Source of the DNA: Caulobacter sp.
GTDB lineage: Bacteria; Pseudomonadota; Alphaproteobacteria; Caulobacterales; Caulobacteraceae
NCBI GenBank assembly: GCA_030683005.1
Contig: JAUXMY010000032.1
Location: forward strand, 1 to 64,000
DNA: 64,000 nt
Direction of reading: 5' to 3'
The notes beneath the pieces are model-generated. The model saw nothing but the letters and a program-made list of their open reading frames with translations. It ran no database searches and was not told where the DNA came from. Both the position numbers and the translations under genes were made by a program. Below are positions 39,558 to 49,097 of this stretch, piece after piece (position 1 is the stretch's first letter; each line of letters begins with the position of its first letter).

Positions 39558-40391
39558 TTGCGGCTCCAGCTGCCGCGAAGCTGGCGGGACGCGCTTGAGC
39601 TGGCGTCGCGCCTTGGCTACGCCGCGCGAGGCGTCGTCTACCTGACCGTCGGCGTGATCGCGGTGCTGGCGGCGGCGGACCTGACGCCGCGACCGGCCGG
39701 GACCGGCGATGTGTTCGAGGTGTGGGCCAGGTGGCCGCTCGGGCTGTTCCTGATATCGGCCCTGGCGGCCTGTCTAATCGCCTTCTCCGGCTGGCGCGTG
39801 CTGCAGGCGGTCTTCGACGCCGACCATCACGGGACAACGCCGAAGGCCTGGGCGATCCGCGCCGGCCAGGCGATAAGCGGACTCGTCTACGGAGCGCTCG
39901 CGCTCTCGGCGCTCGAGATCCTGGACGGTCTGGAAGACATCGGCGAGGCAGATGAGTCCGACTCCGCTCGAACGGCGGCTGCCGGGATCCTCGCCTGGCC
40001 GCATGGCGACTGGCTCGTCATCGGCGCAGGGCTGGTGCTGCTGGCCGTCGGCGTCGGCAACCTGGCGCAGGGCGCGCTGCAGGATTTCGGCAAACGGCTC
40101 CGCTGCGGCCCGGACGTTTGCCGCTGGGTCGTCCCGCTCGGACGGGCGGGCTACATCGGGCGCGGGCTGGCGACGCTTCCGCCGGGGATATTCCTCCTGC
40201 GCGCCGGCTGGGAGGTTCGCGCCTCCGAGGTGCGCACCTGGGCCGATGCCCTGCAGACGGTAGAGGGCCGGCCTTTTGGTTCGGTCATCCTGGCGGGGCT
40301 GGCGTTGGGCCTCGTCGCATTTGGCCTGTTCGGCGTCGTGGAGGCCGTCTTCCGGCGTATCGACGCGCCGCGCGACCTGTCGCCGACCTGA
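39558..40391 (+). CDS. DUF1206 family membrane protein
   Basis: 277 residues, TTG start. Six transmembrane helices form three repeats of two, each opening with a G-Y-x-A-R-G pattern: RLGYAARGVVYLTVGVIAVL, AIRAGQAISGLVYGALALSA and RAGYIGRGLATLPPGIFLLR. This threefold pattern defines DUF1206. The function is unknown; homologues sit beside envelope genes. It is next to AsmA. Confidence 0.85.
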   Translation: MRLQLPRSWRDALELASRLGYAARGVVYLTVGVIAVLAAADLTPRPAGTGDVFEVWARWPLGLFLISALAACLIAFSGWRVLQAVFDADHHGTTPKAWAIRAGQAISGLVYGALALSALEILDGLEDIGEADESDSARTAAAGILAWPHGDWLVIGAGLVLLAVGVGNLAQGALQDFGKRLRCGPDVCRWVVPLGRAGYIGRGLATLPPGIFLLRAGWEVRASEVRTWADALQTVEGRPFGSVILAGLALGLVAFGLFGVVEAVFRRIDAPRDLSPT

Positions 40392-40394
40392 CCT

Positions 40395-40826
40395 CTACTC
40401 CGGCAGAAGCTCGGCCAGGGCGTTCCAGTCCGGATCCTCGAAGGCGTCGAACTCCAGCGGGTACTCGGGGTGGCCCTCCAGCCCGGCATTGAGGGCCTCC
40501 ATGAAGGCGTCCGGGCCAAGGGTATAGAAGCGCCATTCTCGAACGCCGGCCCCGGTCAGGGAAGCGACAAGCACGCCGGCGCCCGAATCCTGCACTGCAG
40601 CGGTGACCGCTTCTTCAAAGGCGTCCATCTGGCGATCCACCGCCTTGGGCGGCAGACCTGTGTCGTCCTGATCCTCGTAAGTCCAGCCGATGAGGACCAG
40701 ATGCTGCCAGGCCTTGCGCGATTCCGGCGCCGGCAACCGGGCCCGGCAGCGGACGATCAGCCCGGCCTCATCTTCCTCGTCCGTCTGGCCGACGATCCAG
40801 TCGTCGTCCGCGTAGGGACCGGCCAT
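40395..40826 (-). CDS. DUF695-like protein
   Basis: 143 residues. The acidic sequence with HLVLIGWTYEDQDDTGLPPK in the middle and REWRFYTLGPDAFMEALNAG near the end matches the DUF695 pattern (a strand-rich fold, often fused to regulator proteins). The function is unknown. It is convergent with DUF1206 and starts 2 bp after the stop of the S9 peptidase gene, which suggests one transcript. Confidence 0.75.
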   Translation of the reverse strand: MAGPYADDDWIVGQTDEEDEAGLIVRCRARLPAPESRKAWQHLVLIGWTYEDQDDTGLPPKAVDRQMDAFEEAVTAAVQDSGAGVLVASLTGAGVREWRFYTLGPDAFMEALNAGLEGHPEYPLEFDAFEDPDWNALAELLPE

Positions 40827-40828
40827 GG

Positions 40829-43282
40829 CTACTTCTCCGTCTTCGGCGTCTTGACGTGAATATCGAGCCAGCGGGTCATTTCCCAGAGGGTGTGCAGCAC
40901 TGACTCCCGGCCACGGTAGCCGTGCGCCTCCAGCGGCAGGACCACGTAACGGACATTGGCCCCGTTGCCCTTCAACGCCGCGTAGAACCGTTCGCTCTGC
41001 ACCGGGAAGGTGCCGGAGTTGTCGTCCGCCTCGCCGTGGATCAGCAGGATCGGCTCGTTCAGCTTCTTCACATGGGTGAAGGGGCTCATCTGCGTGTAGG
41101 TGTCGGTCGCCTCCCAGTAGGTCCGCTCCTCGGCCTGGAAGCCGAACGGCGTCAGCGTGCGGTTGTAGGCCCCCGACCGGGCGATGCCGGTCCGGAAGAT
41201 GTCGGAGTGGATCAGCAGGTTGGCCGTCATGAAAGCGCCGTAGCTGTGGCCGCCGACGGCCAGCCGTTCACGATCGGCGACGCCCATCTCCACCACCTTG
41301 TCGGCCGCCGCCTGGGCGCTGGCGACCAGCTGCTCGACGTAGGTGTCATTGGCCTGTGCGCCGCCGGCGCCGATGATCGGCATGCTGGGGTCATCCAGAA
41401 CGGCATAGCCCTGGGTCAGCAGGAACAGATGGCTTGACCCGCCCGGCCGCACGAAGCGGTTGTCGGATCCGACCACTTCGGCGGCGATCTTCGCGTCGGT
41501 GAACTCGGTCGGGTAGGCCCACATCACCAGCGGCAGCGGTCCGTCCCGTTTGGCGTCGTAGCCGGCGGGGAGATACAGCGTACCGCTCAGTTCGACGCCG
41601 TCGGCGCGCTTGTAGGTGATAAGCTGCTTGGTGATCCCGGCGAACTGCGGCGCGGGATCGGTGAAGGCGGTCAGCTGTCGCGGCGCTCCCCCCGCGCGAC
41701 GCCGCAGGAAGATGTTGGGGACCTCGGCCTTGCTCTCCCGACGGGTCAGGAATCGCCCGGCGCCGTCGTCCAGAAGGCCAATGACGTATTCATAGTAGGG
41801 GGCCCTGGCCTGCCACAGGCGGGACTTGGCGCCGGTGGCCAGATCAAACCGGTCCAGGAACGGGAACTCGCCGTCACGGCTGGCGCCGGGACCGCTCAGA
41901 TAGACGCCCTTCCCGTCGGCCGTAAACTGGATGACTTGCCGCCCCTGGGCGTTGGTGCGGGTCAGGATGTCGCCCGGATCATCATATTGACCCTGATAGT
42001 TGCGGTCGACGATCACCTTCGGTGTCACGGGCGCGTCCGGGTTCACCAGATAGCGGGTCTCGTGGCGCGTCCTCCACCACCGCGACTGAACGACGGCGAC
42101 ATCGCCGCGGCCCCAGGTGACGCCGCCGAAACGCTCCTTGAGGTCGATCAGCACGCGGGGGGCGCCGGTGAACGGCGCGTCGAGCATGAAGACCCGGTCG
42201 CGGACCGGGACGTCCTTGCGCGGGTCGCCGCCGTCGAGCGCCTCGACCCAGGCCAGGGTCGAGGGCTTGTCGTCGCGCCACTGGGCCGAGCGCGGGCCCT
42301 TGGCGACGGAGTCGAACGGCGGCGGGATGTCGTCCCGCAGCGGCAGGGCTGCGACCGCGTGCACGACCTTGCCGTCCAGATCGGTGACCACGATGTCAGC
42401 CGGGAACAGCGCGGCGGGCACGATGTAGCTGTAGGGTCGCTTCAGCCGGGTCTGCAGGATGAAACGGCCATCGGGCGAGACGCTGGCGCCGGCGATCAGG
42501 CCGGGCGCGCCGATCATCCGCGCCGCGCCGCCGTCGACCGGCTGGATGGCCAGCTGGGCGGTGAAGTAGTGGTCGAACAGCGCCTCGTCGACGGGATTGC
42601 CGAGCAAGTCCTGATAGGTCCGCACCGGGGCGAGGCGGCCGGCGCTTTCCTGGACCAGCGGAGCCTTCGGCGTTGAATCTCCGGCCGGCGCCGGACCGCG
42701 ACCCTCCGGCGTGAGCCGCACCAGCAGGCCCGAAGCGTCGGGAAGCCAGCTGTAGGAAGCGCCGAAGGCGGCGTTGATCCGGGGGCCGGTCAGCCGGCGC
42801 GCCTGCGCCGTGCGGGCATCGAGCACCCACAACTCCATCCCGGTCGGAGCGTCGGCGAGGAAGGCGAGCGACCGACCGTCGGGCGACCAGGCGGGCGAGG
42901 TGAAGCGCATGTCCGCCGGCAGCGCGACGACTCGCGGCCGGCCCCCGACGACATCCTGCAGGGTGATGGTCTTGAGCCAGCTGATCCGGCTGTTGGCCGG
43001 GCCGTTGTTGCGCGGGTTGATCCGGTAGCCGCCCAGCCGCAGCGACGGCTCGGCCAGCTCGGCGACCGACGGCAGGTTCGACCGTCCGAACAGGGCCATG
43101 GTCGCACGGGTCGGATCGATGGACACGCTTGGCGTCGGCGGCGCATCGAGGATCTGCGGGATCGGCGCCGGCGGCAGCTGGTAGGCGTCGCCGCCCTGGG
43201 GGCCGGCCTGCGCGATCGCCGGGCCGGCGACGAGCAGAGCGGCGAAGGCGACCGCCCTCAGGACCAGTGCTGCCGGACGCAT
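40829..43282 (-). CDS. Secreted S9-family (prolyl oligopeptidase-like) peptidase
   Basis: 817 residues from ATG 43282 (MRPAALVLRAVAFAALLVAG), giving a signal peptide; the tracked start adds 33 codons. A beta-propeller domain (LYLSGPGASRDGEFPFLDRF and many similar blades) precedes the alpha/beta hydrolase. The catalytic Ser is in VGGHSYGAFMTANLL, Asp in LIHGEADDNSGTFPVQ and His in LPLEAHGYRGRES. Family members in Caulobacterales are glutamyl or dipeptidyl aminopeptidases, so export and peptide degradation are likely. Confidence 0.92.
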   Translation of the reverse strand: MRPAALVLRAVAFAALLVAGPAIAQAGPQGGDAYQLPPAPIPQILDAPPTPSVSIDPTRATMALFGRSNLPSVAELAEPSLRLGGYRINPRNNGPANSRISWLKTITLQDVVGGRPRVVALPADMRFTSPAWSPDGRSLAFLADAPTGMELWVLDARTAQARRLTGPRINAAFGASYSWLPDASGLLVRLTPEGRGPAPAGDSTPKAPLVQESAGRLAPVRTYQDLLGNPVDEALFDHYFTAQLAIQPVDGGAARMIGAPGLIAGASVSPDGRFILQTRLKRPYSYIVPAALFPADIVVTDLDGKVVHAVAALPLRDDIPPPFDSVAKGPRSAQWRDDKPSTLAWVEALDGGDPRKDVPVRDRVFMLDAPFTGAPRVLIDLKERFGGVTWGRGDVAVVQSRWWRTRHETRYLVNPDAPVTPKVIVDRNYQGQYDDPGDILTRTNAQGRQVIQFTADGKGVYLSGPGASRDGEFPFLDRFDLATGAKSRLWQARAPYYEYVIGLLDDGAGRFLTRRESKAEVPNIFLRRRAGGAPRQLTAFTDPAPQFAGITKQLITYKRADGVELSGTLYLPAGYDAKRDGPLPLVMWAYPTEFTDAKIAAEVVGSDNRFVRPGGSSHLFLLTQGYAVLDDPSMPIIGAGGAQANDTYVEQLVASAQAAADKVVEMGVADRERLAVGGHSYGAFMTANLLIHSDIFRTGIARSGAYNRTLTPFGFQAEERTYWEATDTYTQMSPFTHVKKLNEPILLIHGEADDNSGTFPVQSERFYAALKGNGANVRYVVLPLEAHGYRGRESVLHTLWEMTRWLDIHVKTPKTEK

Positions 43283-43441
43283 GGCGGCTTCCCCCGAAAT
43301 TCCGAACGAGAACAGCCCTCTCGTTAGAGTGCGACCGCCCCGGGGGCAACCGGGTGACGTAGGGTCCAAACGACTGTTCAAACGCGCCTGGCCGATATAT
43401 TAACAGCGTAAAGTTACAAGAAGGCCGGAGGGACGGGGATC

Positions 43442-44929
43442 ATGGGCAAGGCGCAGCCGACAGAGCATTTCGACGTGGTGATTGTGGGCGCGGGCCTGTC
43501 CGGCATCGGCGCCGGCTACCACCTGCAGGACAAGAGCCCCGGCAAGTCCTACGTGATCCTGGAAGGCCGCGCCGCCATGGGCGGCACCTGGGACCTGTTC
43601 CGCTACCCGGGTATCCGCTCCGACTCCGACATGTACACCCTCGGCTACGTCTTCCGTCCCTGGAAGGAAGCCAAGGCCATCGCCGACGGCCCATCGATCC
43701 TCAACTATGTCCGCGAAACCGCCGCCGATCACGGCATCGACCGGCACATCCGCTACGGCCACTGGGTCAAGGCGGCGTCCTGGTCGACCGACGACGCGGC
43801 CTGGACCGTTGAGGCGGTGAGAGACGGCGAGACCGTCCGCTTCACCTGCAACTTCCTGTTCCTGTGTGGCGGCTACTACAATTACGACGCCGGCTACATG
43901 CCGCAGTGGGAAGGCACGGACAGCTTCAAGGGCAGCATCGTCCACCCGCAGCACTGGCCCGAGGACCTCGACTACAGCGGCAAGAAGGTCGTCGTCATCG
44001 GCAGCGGCGCGACGGCCGTGACCCTTGTGCCCGAGATGGCGAGGAAGGCCGCCCACGTCACCATGCTGCAGCGGTCGCCGACCTATGTCGTCTCCCGCCC
44101 GGCCGAGGACGCCGCCGCCAACTGGCTGCGCAGCAAGTTCAAGCCGATGACGGCCTACCGCATCACCCGCTGGAAGAACGTGCTGCTGGGTATGCTGTTC
44201 TACAACATGGCGCGCAAGAACCCCGAAAAGACCAAGCAGCGGATCATCGGCATGGTCCGCGAGAATCTGGGGCCCGACTACGACGTCGCGACCCACTTCA
44301 CGCCCCGCTACAACCCTTGGGACCAGCGTCTGTGCCTGGTGCCCGACAATGATCTGTTCGACGCCATCAAGGCCGGTAGCGCCTCTGTCGTCACCGACCA
44401 GATCGAGACCTTCACCTCGACCGGCCTGAAATTGAAGTCCGGCGCCACGCTGGACGCGGACATCGTCGTCACCGCCACGGGCCTGAACCTGCAGGTGTTC
44501 AACGGCATCGCCTTCACCGTAGACGGCGCGCAGATCGATCCGGCGAAGACGCTCAGCTACAAGGGCATGATGTACAGCGACATGCCGAACATGGCCTCTT
44601 CGTTCGGCTACACCAACGCGTCCTGGACGCTGAAGTGCGACCTGACCTGCGAGTACGTCACCCGGCTGCTGAACCACATGGACCGCACCGGCATGCGCCA
44701 GTGCACGCCGCGCAACACCGATCCGGATCTGGGTGAGGAGCCTTGGCTGGACTTCTCCTCGGGCTACGTCCAGCGGGCCATCGATCGCTTCCCCAAACAG
44801 GGCGCGAAGAAGCCCTGGAAGCAGCATCAGAACTATGCGCTCGACATTATGGCGCTGCGCTATGGCGGCGTTGACGACGGGGTTATGAAGTTCACCAATC
44901 CCGCCCCGGCGGTCGCGAAGGCCGCTTAG
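43442..44929 (+). CDS. Baeyer-Villiger-type flavin monooxygenase
   Basis: 495 residues. The FAD site is VVIVGAGLSGIGAGYHLQ, with MGGTWDLFRYPGIRSDSD, and the BVMO fingerprint FxGxxxHxxxWP is present as FKGSIVHPQHWPE around residue 165. The NADP site VVVIGSGATAVTLVPEMARK follows. Members oxidise ketones to esters or are EthA-like enzymes. No pathway neighbour is obvious. Confidence 0.93.
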   Translation: MGKAQPTEHFDVVIVGAGLSGIGAGYHLQDKSPGKSYVILEGRAAMGGTWDLFRYPGIRSDSDMYTLGYVFRPWKEAKAIADGPSILNYVRETAADHGIDRHIRYGHWVKAASWSTDDAAWTVEAVRDGETVRFTCNFLFLCGGYYNYDAGYMPQWEGTDSFKGSIVHPQHWPEDLDYSGKKVVVIGSGATAVTLVPEMARKAAHVTMLQRSPTYVVSRPAEDAAANWLRSKFKPMTAYRITRWKNVLLGMLFYNMARKNPEKTKQRIIGMVRENLGPDYDVATHFTPRYNPWDQRLCLVPDNDLFDAIKAGSASVVTDQIETFTSTGLKLKSGATLDADIVVTATGLNLQVFNGIAFTVDGAQIDPAKTLSYKGMMYSDMPNMASSFGYTNASWTLKCDLTCEYVTRLLNHMDRTGMRQCTPRNTDPDLGEEPWLDFSSGYVQRAIDRFPKQGAKKPWKQHQNYALDIMALRYGGVDDGVMKFTNPAPAVAKAA

Positions 44930-44969
44930 GGTCCCTTGGGGAACCAAAGGGTTGCGGACGATTTCCTTC

Positions 44970-45000
44970 TGGGCCCGGCGACGGCGTTCGTCGGGCCCAG
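44970..45000 (+). other. Hairpin at the 5' end of the glycosyltransferase gene
   Basis: TGGGCCCG and CGGGCCCA pair with an inner CGA/TCG extension around an 8-nt loop. The stem ends right at the AGGAG that precedes the GTG start at 45010. It could sequester the ribosome binding site or terminate the preceding gene; no U-tract follows. A smaller CCCTTGG/CCAAAGGG dyad lies at 44933-44951. Confidence 0.45.
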
Positions 45001-45009
45001 GAGTACCCC

Positions 45010-46104
45010 GTGCGCATCGCCCAGATTCCCCCGCTCTACGAGGCCGTTCCCCCCAAACTCTACGGCGGCACCGAGCGCGTCGTCGCTCACCTCTGTGACG
45101 CCCTTGTCGAGCTCGGCCACGACGTCACCCTGTTTTCGAGCACCGAAGCCAGGACCCTCGCCACCCTGGCGCCGGTGCGGGACCAGGCGATCCGGCTCGA
45201 CCCGTCCCCGCTGAAGTCAGACCTCGCCGCCCACCTGTCGATGCTGTGGGAGGTGCGTCGCCGCGCCCATGAGTTCGACCTGCTGCACTTCCACACCGAC
45301 ATGATTCACTTCCCGATGTTTGAGGACATCGCCGGGCGAACGGTGACCACGTTGCACGGACGCCTGGACCTGAAGGACCTGTCATCGGTGTACGAGCGCT
45401 GGCCCGACTACCCGCTCGTCTCCATTTCCGACGATCAGCGACGCGGCCTGCCGCTGGCCAACTGGGCAGCCACGGTCCATCACGGCTTGCCGACCCGGCT
45501 CTACGCCTTCTCGCCGCGACCCCGCGGCTATCTGGCCTTCCTGGGCCGCATCTCTCCCGAGAAGCGGCCGGATCGGGCGATCGAGATCGCGAAGGCGCTG
45601 GGCATGCCCCTGAAGATCGCCGCCAAGGTCGATGCCGCTGACGCCCGCTACTTCCAGGAGGTGATCGAGCCTATGCTCGGCGATCCGCTGATCGAGTTCG
45701 TCGGCGAGATCGGCGATGACGCCAAGTCCGACTTCCTGGGCGGCGCCGCGGCGCTGCTGTTCCCCATCGACTGGCCCGAGCCGTTCGGCCTGGTGATGAT
45801 CGAGGCCATGGCCTGCGGCACGCCCGTGGTCGCCTGGCGCTGCGGCTCGACCAGCGAGATTGTCGCGCCGGGCGAGACCGGCCGGATCGTCGAGTCGATG
45901 GACGAGGCCGTCGCCGCCGTGCGCGAGGTCATGACGTTCGACCGGGCTGCGATCCGCGCATGCTTCGAGCTTCGCTTCTCGGCCCAGGCCATGGGCCGCC
46001 GCTATGTCGCGCTCTACGCGGACCGGCTGGCCAGATGCGAGTATGCGGACATTCCACTGGCGCCTCAGCCACCGTCGCCGGCGGCGCTGGCGGTGGCCAG
46101 CTGA
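45010..46104 (+). CDS. Glycosyltransferase family 4 protein
   Basis: 364 residues, GTG start. GT4 features: the N-terminal MRIAQIPPLYEAVPPKLYGG followed by TERVVAHLCDALVELGHDVT, the middle-linker strand YLAFLGRISPEKRPDRAIEI, and the sugar-nucleotide site EPFGLVMIEAMACGTPVVAW. The retaining GT-B fold is expected, with a UDP- or GDP-sugar donor. The next gene, a debranching-enzyme-like protein, starts 11 bp after its stop, so they probably act on the same glucan-like product. Confidence 0.93.
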   Translation: MRIAQIPPLYEAVPPKLYGGTERVVAHLCDALVELGHDVTLFSSTEARTLATLAPVRDQAIRLDPSPLKSDLAAHLSMLWEVRRRAHEFDLLHFHTDMIHFPMFEDIAGRTVTTLHGRLDLKDLSSVYERWPDYPLVSISDDQRRGLPLANWAATVHHGLPTRLYAFSPRPRGYLAFLGRISPEKRPDRAIEIAKALGMPLKIAAKVDAADARYFQEVIEPMLGDPLIEFVGEIGDDAKSDFLGGAAALLFPIDWPEPFGLVMIEAMACGTPVVAWRCGSTSEIVAPGETGRIVESMDEAVAAVREVMTFDRAAIRACFELRFSAQAMGRRYVALYADRLARCEYADIPLAPQPPSPAALAVAS

Positions 46105-46115
46105 CGGTCGCCGCC

Positions 46116-48263
46116 ATGGATGACTCCGCAGCGGTGGTCGTGTCCGCGGACGGTGATCCCCATGGCGAGGGCGCGCTGCGGTTCTGGGCGCTCAAGGATG
46201 GCGACTGCTTCGTCGTGTGCGACCCTCACGGCGACATCACCGGAGGGCCCGACGGTCTGTTCGACGCCGACACCCGGCTGCTGTCGCGGCTGCGGTTGCT
46301 GATCGGCGACCGGCGGCCGACGATGCTCAGCTCCGGGGTGACGTCGGACAACGTGGTGTTCACCTTCCACGGCGCCAATCGCCCTCTCCCGCCGACAGGG
46401 GGCAGGGTGGTGCCGCCCGGCGTCCTGCACGTCGAGCGGCGGCGGTTGATCTGGCGGCGCCGGCTCTACGAACACGTCAGCCTGACCAACCACGGCCTGG
46501 ACGAGATCCTCGCCCCGGTGTCGATCGAGTTCGGCGCCGATTTCCACGACATGTTCGAGGTGCGCGGCGACGTGCGCGACCGGCGCGGCCGGCTGGGCGA
46601 GCCTTGCCTCGACGGTCGCAGCGCCACCTTCGACTACGAGGGCCTGGACGGGCTGCGCCGCACCAGCGTTGTGGCCTTCTCCGAGCCGCCCCAACGCCTG
46701 ACCGCCGGACGGGCCGACTTCATGGCCTGGTTCTGTCCAGGCGGGCGGTTCGACCTGTTCATCGAGGCGGCCGAGACGGCTGACGAGGCGCCGGACGAGC
46801 GGCGCTTCCGGACCGCCGCCGCCGACGCGCGGCGCGCGATGCGCATCAAGGCCCGGCACGGTGCGCGGCCGCGCACTGACAGCCCAAGCTTCAACCGCTG
46901 GATCGACCAGTCGCGCGCCGATCTGGCGCTGCTCGTTTCCGACCTGCCGACGGGACGCTATCCGTTTGCCGGCATCCCGTGGTTCTCGACGCCGTTCGGG
47001 CGCGACGGGATCATCAGCGCCTGGCAGCTGCTGCTGTTCGATCCTGGCCTGGCGCGTGGCGTGCTGGCCTATCTCGGGTCGCGGCAGGCGATGGAGGAGT
47101 CGGCCTTCCGCGACGCCCAGCCCGGCAAGATCATGCACGAGACGCGGCAGGGCGAGATGGCGGCGCTGGGCGAGGTGCCCTACGGTCTCTACTACGGCGG
47201 GGTCGACACCACGCCGCTGTTCATTGCCCTGGCCGGCGCCTACGCCCGCCGCACCGGCGACCTGGACTTCCTGCGGACGCTCTGGCCGGCCCTCACCGCG
47301 GCGGCGGCCTGGCTGCGCGATTTCGGCGACTCCAACGGCGACGGCCTGATCGACTACGCCCGCGCGGCGGAGACCGGGCTGTCGAACCAGGGCTGGAAGG
47401 ACAGCTACGACTCCGTCTTCCACGCCGACGGCAAGTTCCCGCCCGGGCCGATCGCACTTGTCGAGGTGCAGGGCTATGCCTTCGCCGCCTGGCGGGCGAT
47501 GGCCGACCTCGCCGCGCGCCTGGACGAACCCGGCGCCGCGGACTTTACGCTCCGCGCCGAGGAACTCCGCGAACGTGTGGAGGACCGCTTCTGGATGGAG
47601 GATGAGGGCTTCTACGGCATTGCGGTCGACGGCGAGGGGCGGCTCTGCCGGCCGCTGGCCTCCAACGCCGGCCACCTGCTGTTCTGCGGCCTGCCGTCGC
47701 CGGAGCGGGCCGAGAAGGTCAGCCAGCGGCTGGCCGGCGCCGCGTTCAGCACCGGCTGGGGCCTGCGAACGCTGGCCGAAGGCCAGCCGCGCTACAATCC
47801 GATGTCCTACCACAATGGCTCTGTCTGGCCCCACGACAGCGCCGTCTGCGTGGCCGGCATGGCCCGGTATGGCGACCGGGATCGGGTCGCGGACCTGCTG
47901 CGCGACCTCTTCGGGACCGCCCAGCACATGCGAATGCGCCTGCCGGAGTTGTTCTGCGGCTTTCCCCGGCGACCGGGCGAACCTCCGGTGCCCTATCCGG
48001 TCAGTTGCTCGCCCCAGGCCTGGGCGGCCGGCTCGGCCTTCATGGTGCTGCAGTCGCTGTTGGGGATAAGCGTCGACGCCCTGGAGAAGACCGTCACCAT
48101 CGTGCGTCCGCGTCTGCCTGAAGGAGTCAATCTGCTGACGCTGTCGGGGCTGGAGGTGGGCGGTTGCCGCGTCGACATCACCTTCGAGCGCGTCCGTCAG
48201 GGCCTTGTGGTGGCGGCAGTGTCGAACTGCTCGCCAGATCTGAAGGTCTCGACCGTCTGGTAG
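46116..48263 (+). CDS. Amylo-alpha-1,6-glucosidase/glycogen-debranching-like protein
   Basis: 715 residues from ATG 46116. An N-terminal beta domain of the GDE_N_bis type (GDPHGEGALRFWALKDGDCF, LFDADTRLLSRLRLLIGDRR) is followed by a (alpha/alpha)6 barrel with IPWFSTPFGRDGIISAWQLL, GLYYGGVDTTPLFIALAGAY, SNGDGLIDYARAAETGLSNQ, LVEVQGYAFAAWRAM and YHNGSVWPHDSAVCVAG. Glu/Asp residues in these segments match GH63/GH15-like active sites. Such enzymes trim alpha-glucans or related storage or stress sugars. Paired with the GT4 gene. Confidence 0.9.
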   Translation: MDDSAAVVVSADGDPHGEGALRFWALKDGDCFVVCDPHGDITGGPDGLFDADTRLLSRLRLLIGDRRPTMLSSGVTSDNVVFTFHGANRPLPPTGGRVVPPGVLHVERRRLIWRRRLYEHVSLTNHGLDEILAPVSIEFGADFHDMFEVRGDVRDRRGRLGEPCLDGRSATFDYEGLDGLRRTSVVAFSEPPQRLTAGRADFMAWFCPGGRFDLFIEAAETADEAPDERRFRTAAADARRAMRIKARHGARPRTDSPSFNRWIDQSRADLALLVSDLPTGRYPFAGIPWFSTPFGRDGIISAWQLLLFDPGLARGVLAYLGSRQAMEESAFRDAQPGKIMHETRQGEMAALGEVPYGLYYGGVDTTPLFIALAGAYARRTGDLDFLRTLWPALTAAAAWLRDFGDSNGDGLIDYARAAETGLSNQGWKDSYDSVFHADGKFPPGPIALVEVQGYAFAAWRAMADLAARLDEPGAADFTLRAEELRERVEDRFWMEDEGFYGIAVDGEGRLCRPLASNAGHLLFCGLPSPERAEKVSQRLAGAAFSTGWGLRTLAEGQPRYNPMSYHNGSVWPHDSAVCVAGMARYGDRDRVADLLRDLFGTAQHMRMRLPELFCGFPRRPGEPPVPYPVSCSPQAWAAGSAFMVLQSLLGISVDALEKTVTIVRPRLPEGVNLLTLSGLEVGGCRVDITFERVRQGLVVAAVSNCSPDLKVSTVW

Positions 48264-48269
48264 CGTCGA

Positions 48270-49064
48270 TCAGGCCTTCTCGCGCACCTGCCGGGGTTCG
48301 TAGATGGCCCAGTGCCGGCCGGACATCGCCAGCCTGTCGCGGCTGGAAACCGTGAAGTCCAGGGTCACGATCCTGTGGCCGTTCTTCTCGATGTTCTCGG
48401 CCACGACGGCCCGGGTCTCCAGCCATTCGCCGTCGCGGATCAGGCCATGCAGCCGCGCGTCGCTCTCCAGGTGGATCCAGGGCCCCAGCCGCACGCTCTG
48501 CGCCAGCACGTAGTTGGCCCGGCGCAGCAGGTAGGCCGGATTGGCGATGTCGCCGCCCTCGAACGGCGCCGGGTCCTGGCGCGTGTTCTCCAGATGCGCC
48601 CGGCCGACATCGGCAAAATAAATCTCCTTGAGGGAGCCGAGTACGCGACCGACCGGCAGGCTGTCCGGCGAGGCCGGCGGCCGGGCGTCCGGCAAGGGCA
48701 GTTCCGCCTCCGGCTGGAGTTCGGGCGCCGCCGCCGGGTCATCCCGCCAGGCCGTGCCCGCGCCGCAGGTCTCGCCCCGCGCCTTCAGCGCCAGCGACAG
48801 GGCGCCCTCGCCGGCCACCTCGGCGGTCAGGGTCGCGGCATCGCCATCATAGACCGGCCGGTTGAAGCGCGCGCGGATGTGGCCCTGGCCAAGCCAGTTC
48901 GCGCCCCAGACCGCCAGTGGCGCGGCGGTCATGTAGGCGAAGACATCGACGCCCGGCACCAGACCGCCGGTGAAGCCGAAGCGGCTGGCCACGTCGTCGG
49001 CGTGGATGCGGTTTTCGCTCGCGGTGGCGGTGTTGAAGGCGACGACGGTGCGCTGGAAGGTCAT
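48270..49064 (-). CDS. MaoC-like double-hotdog protein
   Basis: 264 residues. The N-terminal hotdog has SENRIHADDVASRFGFTGGL followed by VPGVDVFAYMTAAPLAVWG, the (R)-hydratase/MaoC-like pattern. The C-terminal half (GRAHLENTRQDPAPFEGGDI, then ANPAYLLRRANYVLAQSVRL) appears to be a second hotdog domain. The function could be an enoyl-CoA hydratase or acyl thioesterase, but the usual catalytic D-x4-H pair is not clear. It is convergent with the debranching gene, 6 bp away. Confidence 0.75.
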   Translation of the reverse strand: MTFQRTVVAFNTATASENRIHADDVASRFGFTGGLVPGVDVFAYMTAAPLAVWGANWLGQGHIRARFNRPVYDGDAATLTAEVAGEGALSLALKARGETCGAGTAWRDDPAAAPELQPEAELPLPDARPPASPDSLPVGRVLGSLKEIYFADVGRAHLENTRQDPAPFEGGDIANPAYLLRRANYVLAQSVRLGPWIHLESDARLHGLIRDGEWLETRAVVAENIEKNGHRIVTLDFTVSSRDRLAMSGRHWAIYEPRQVREKA

Positions 49065-49097
49065 GGCCGGTTCCTCCGCCGCGCCCCGGCGCCATCG

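Noticed and set aside
46065-47927. 620-residue minus ORF opposite the debranching gene
   Set aside because: Antisense shadow; the plus strand carries a recognisable glycosidase.
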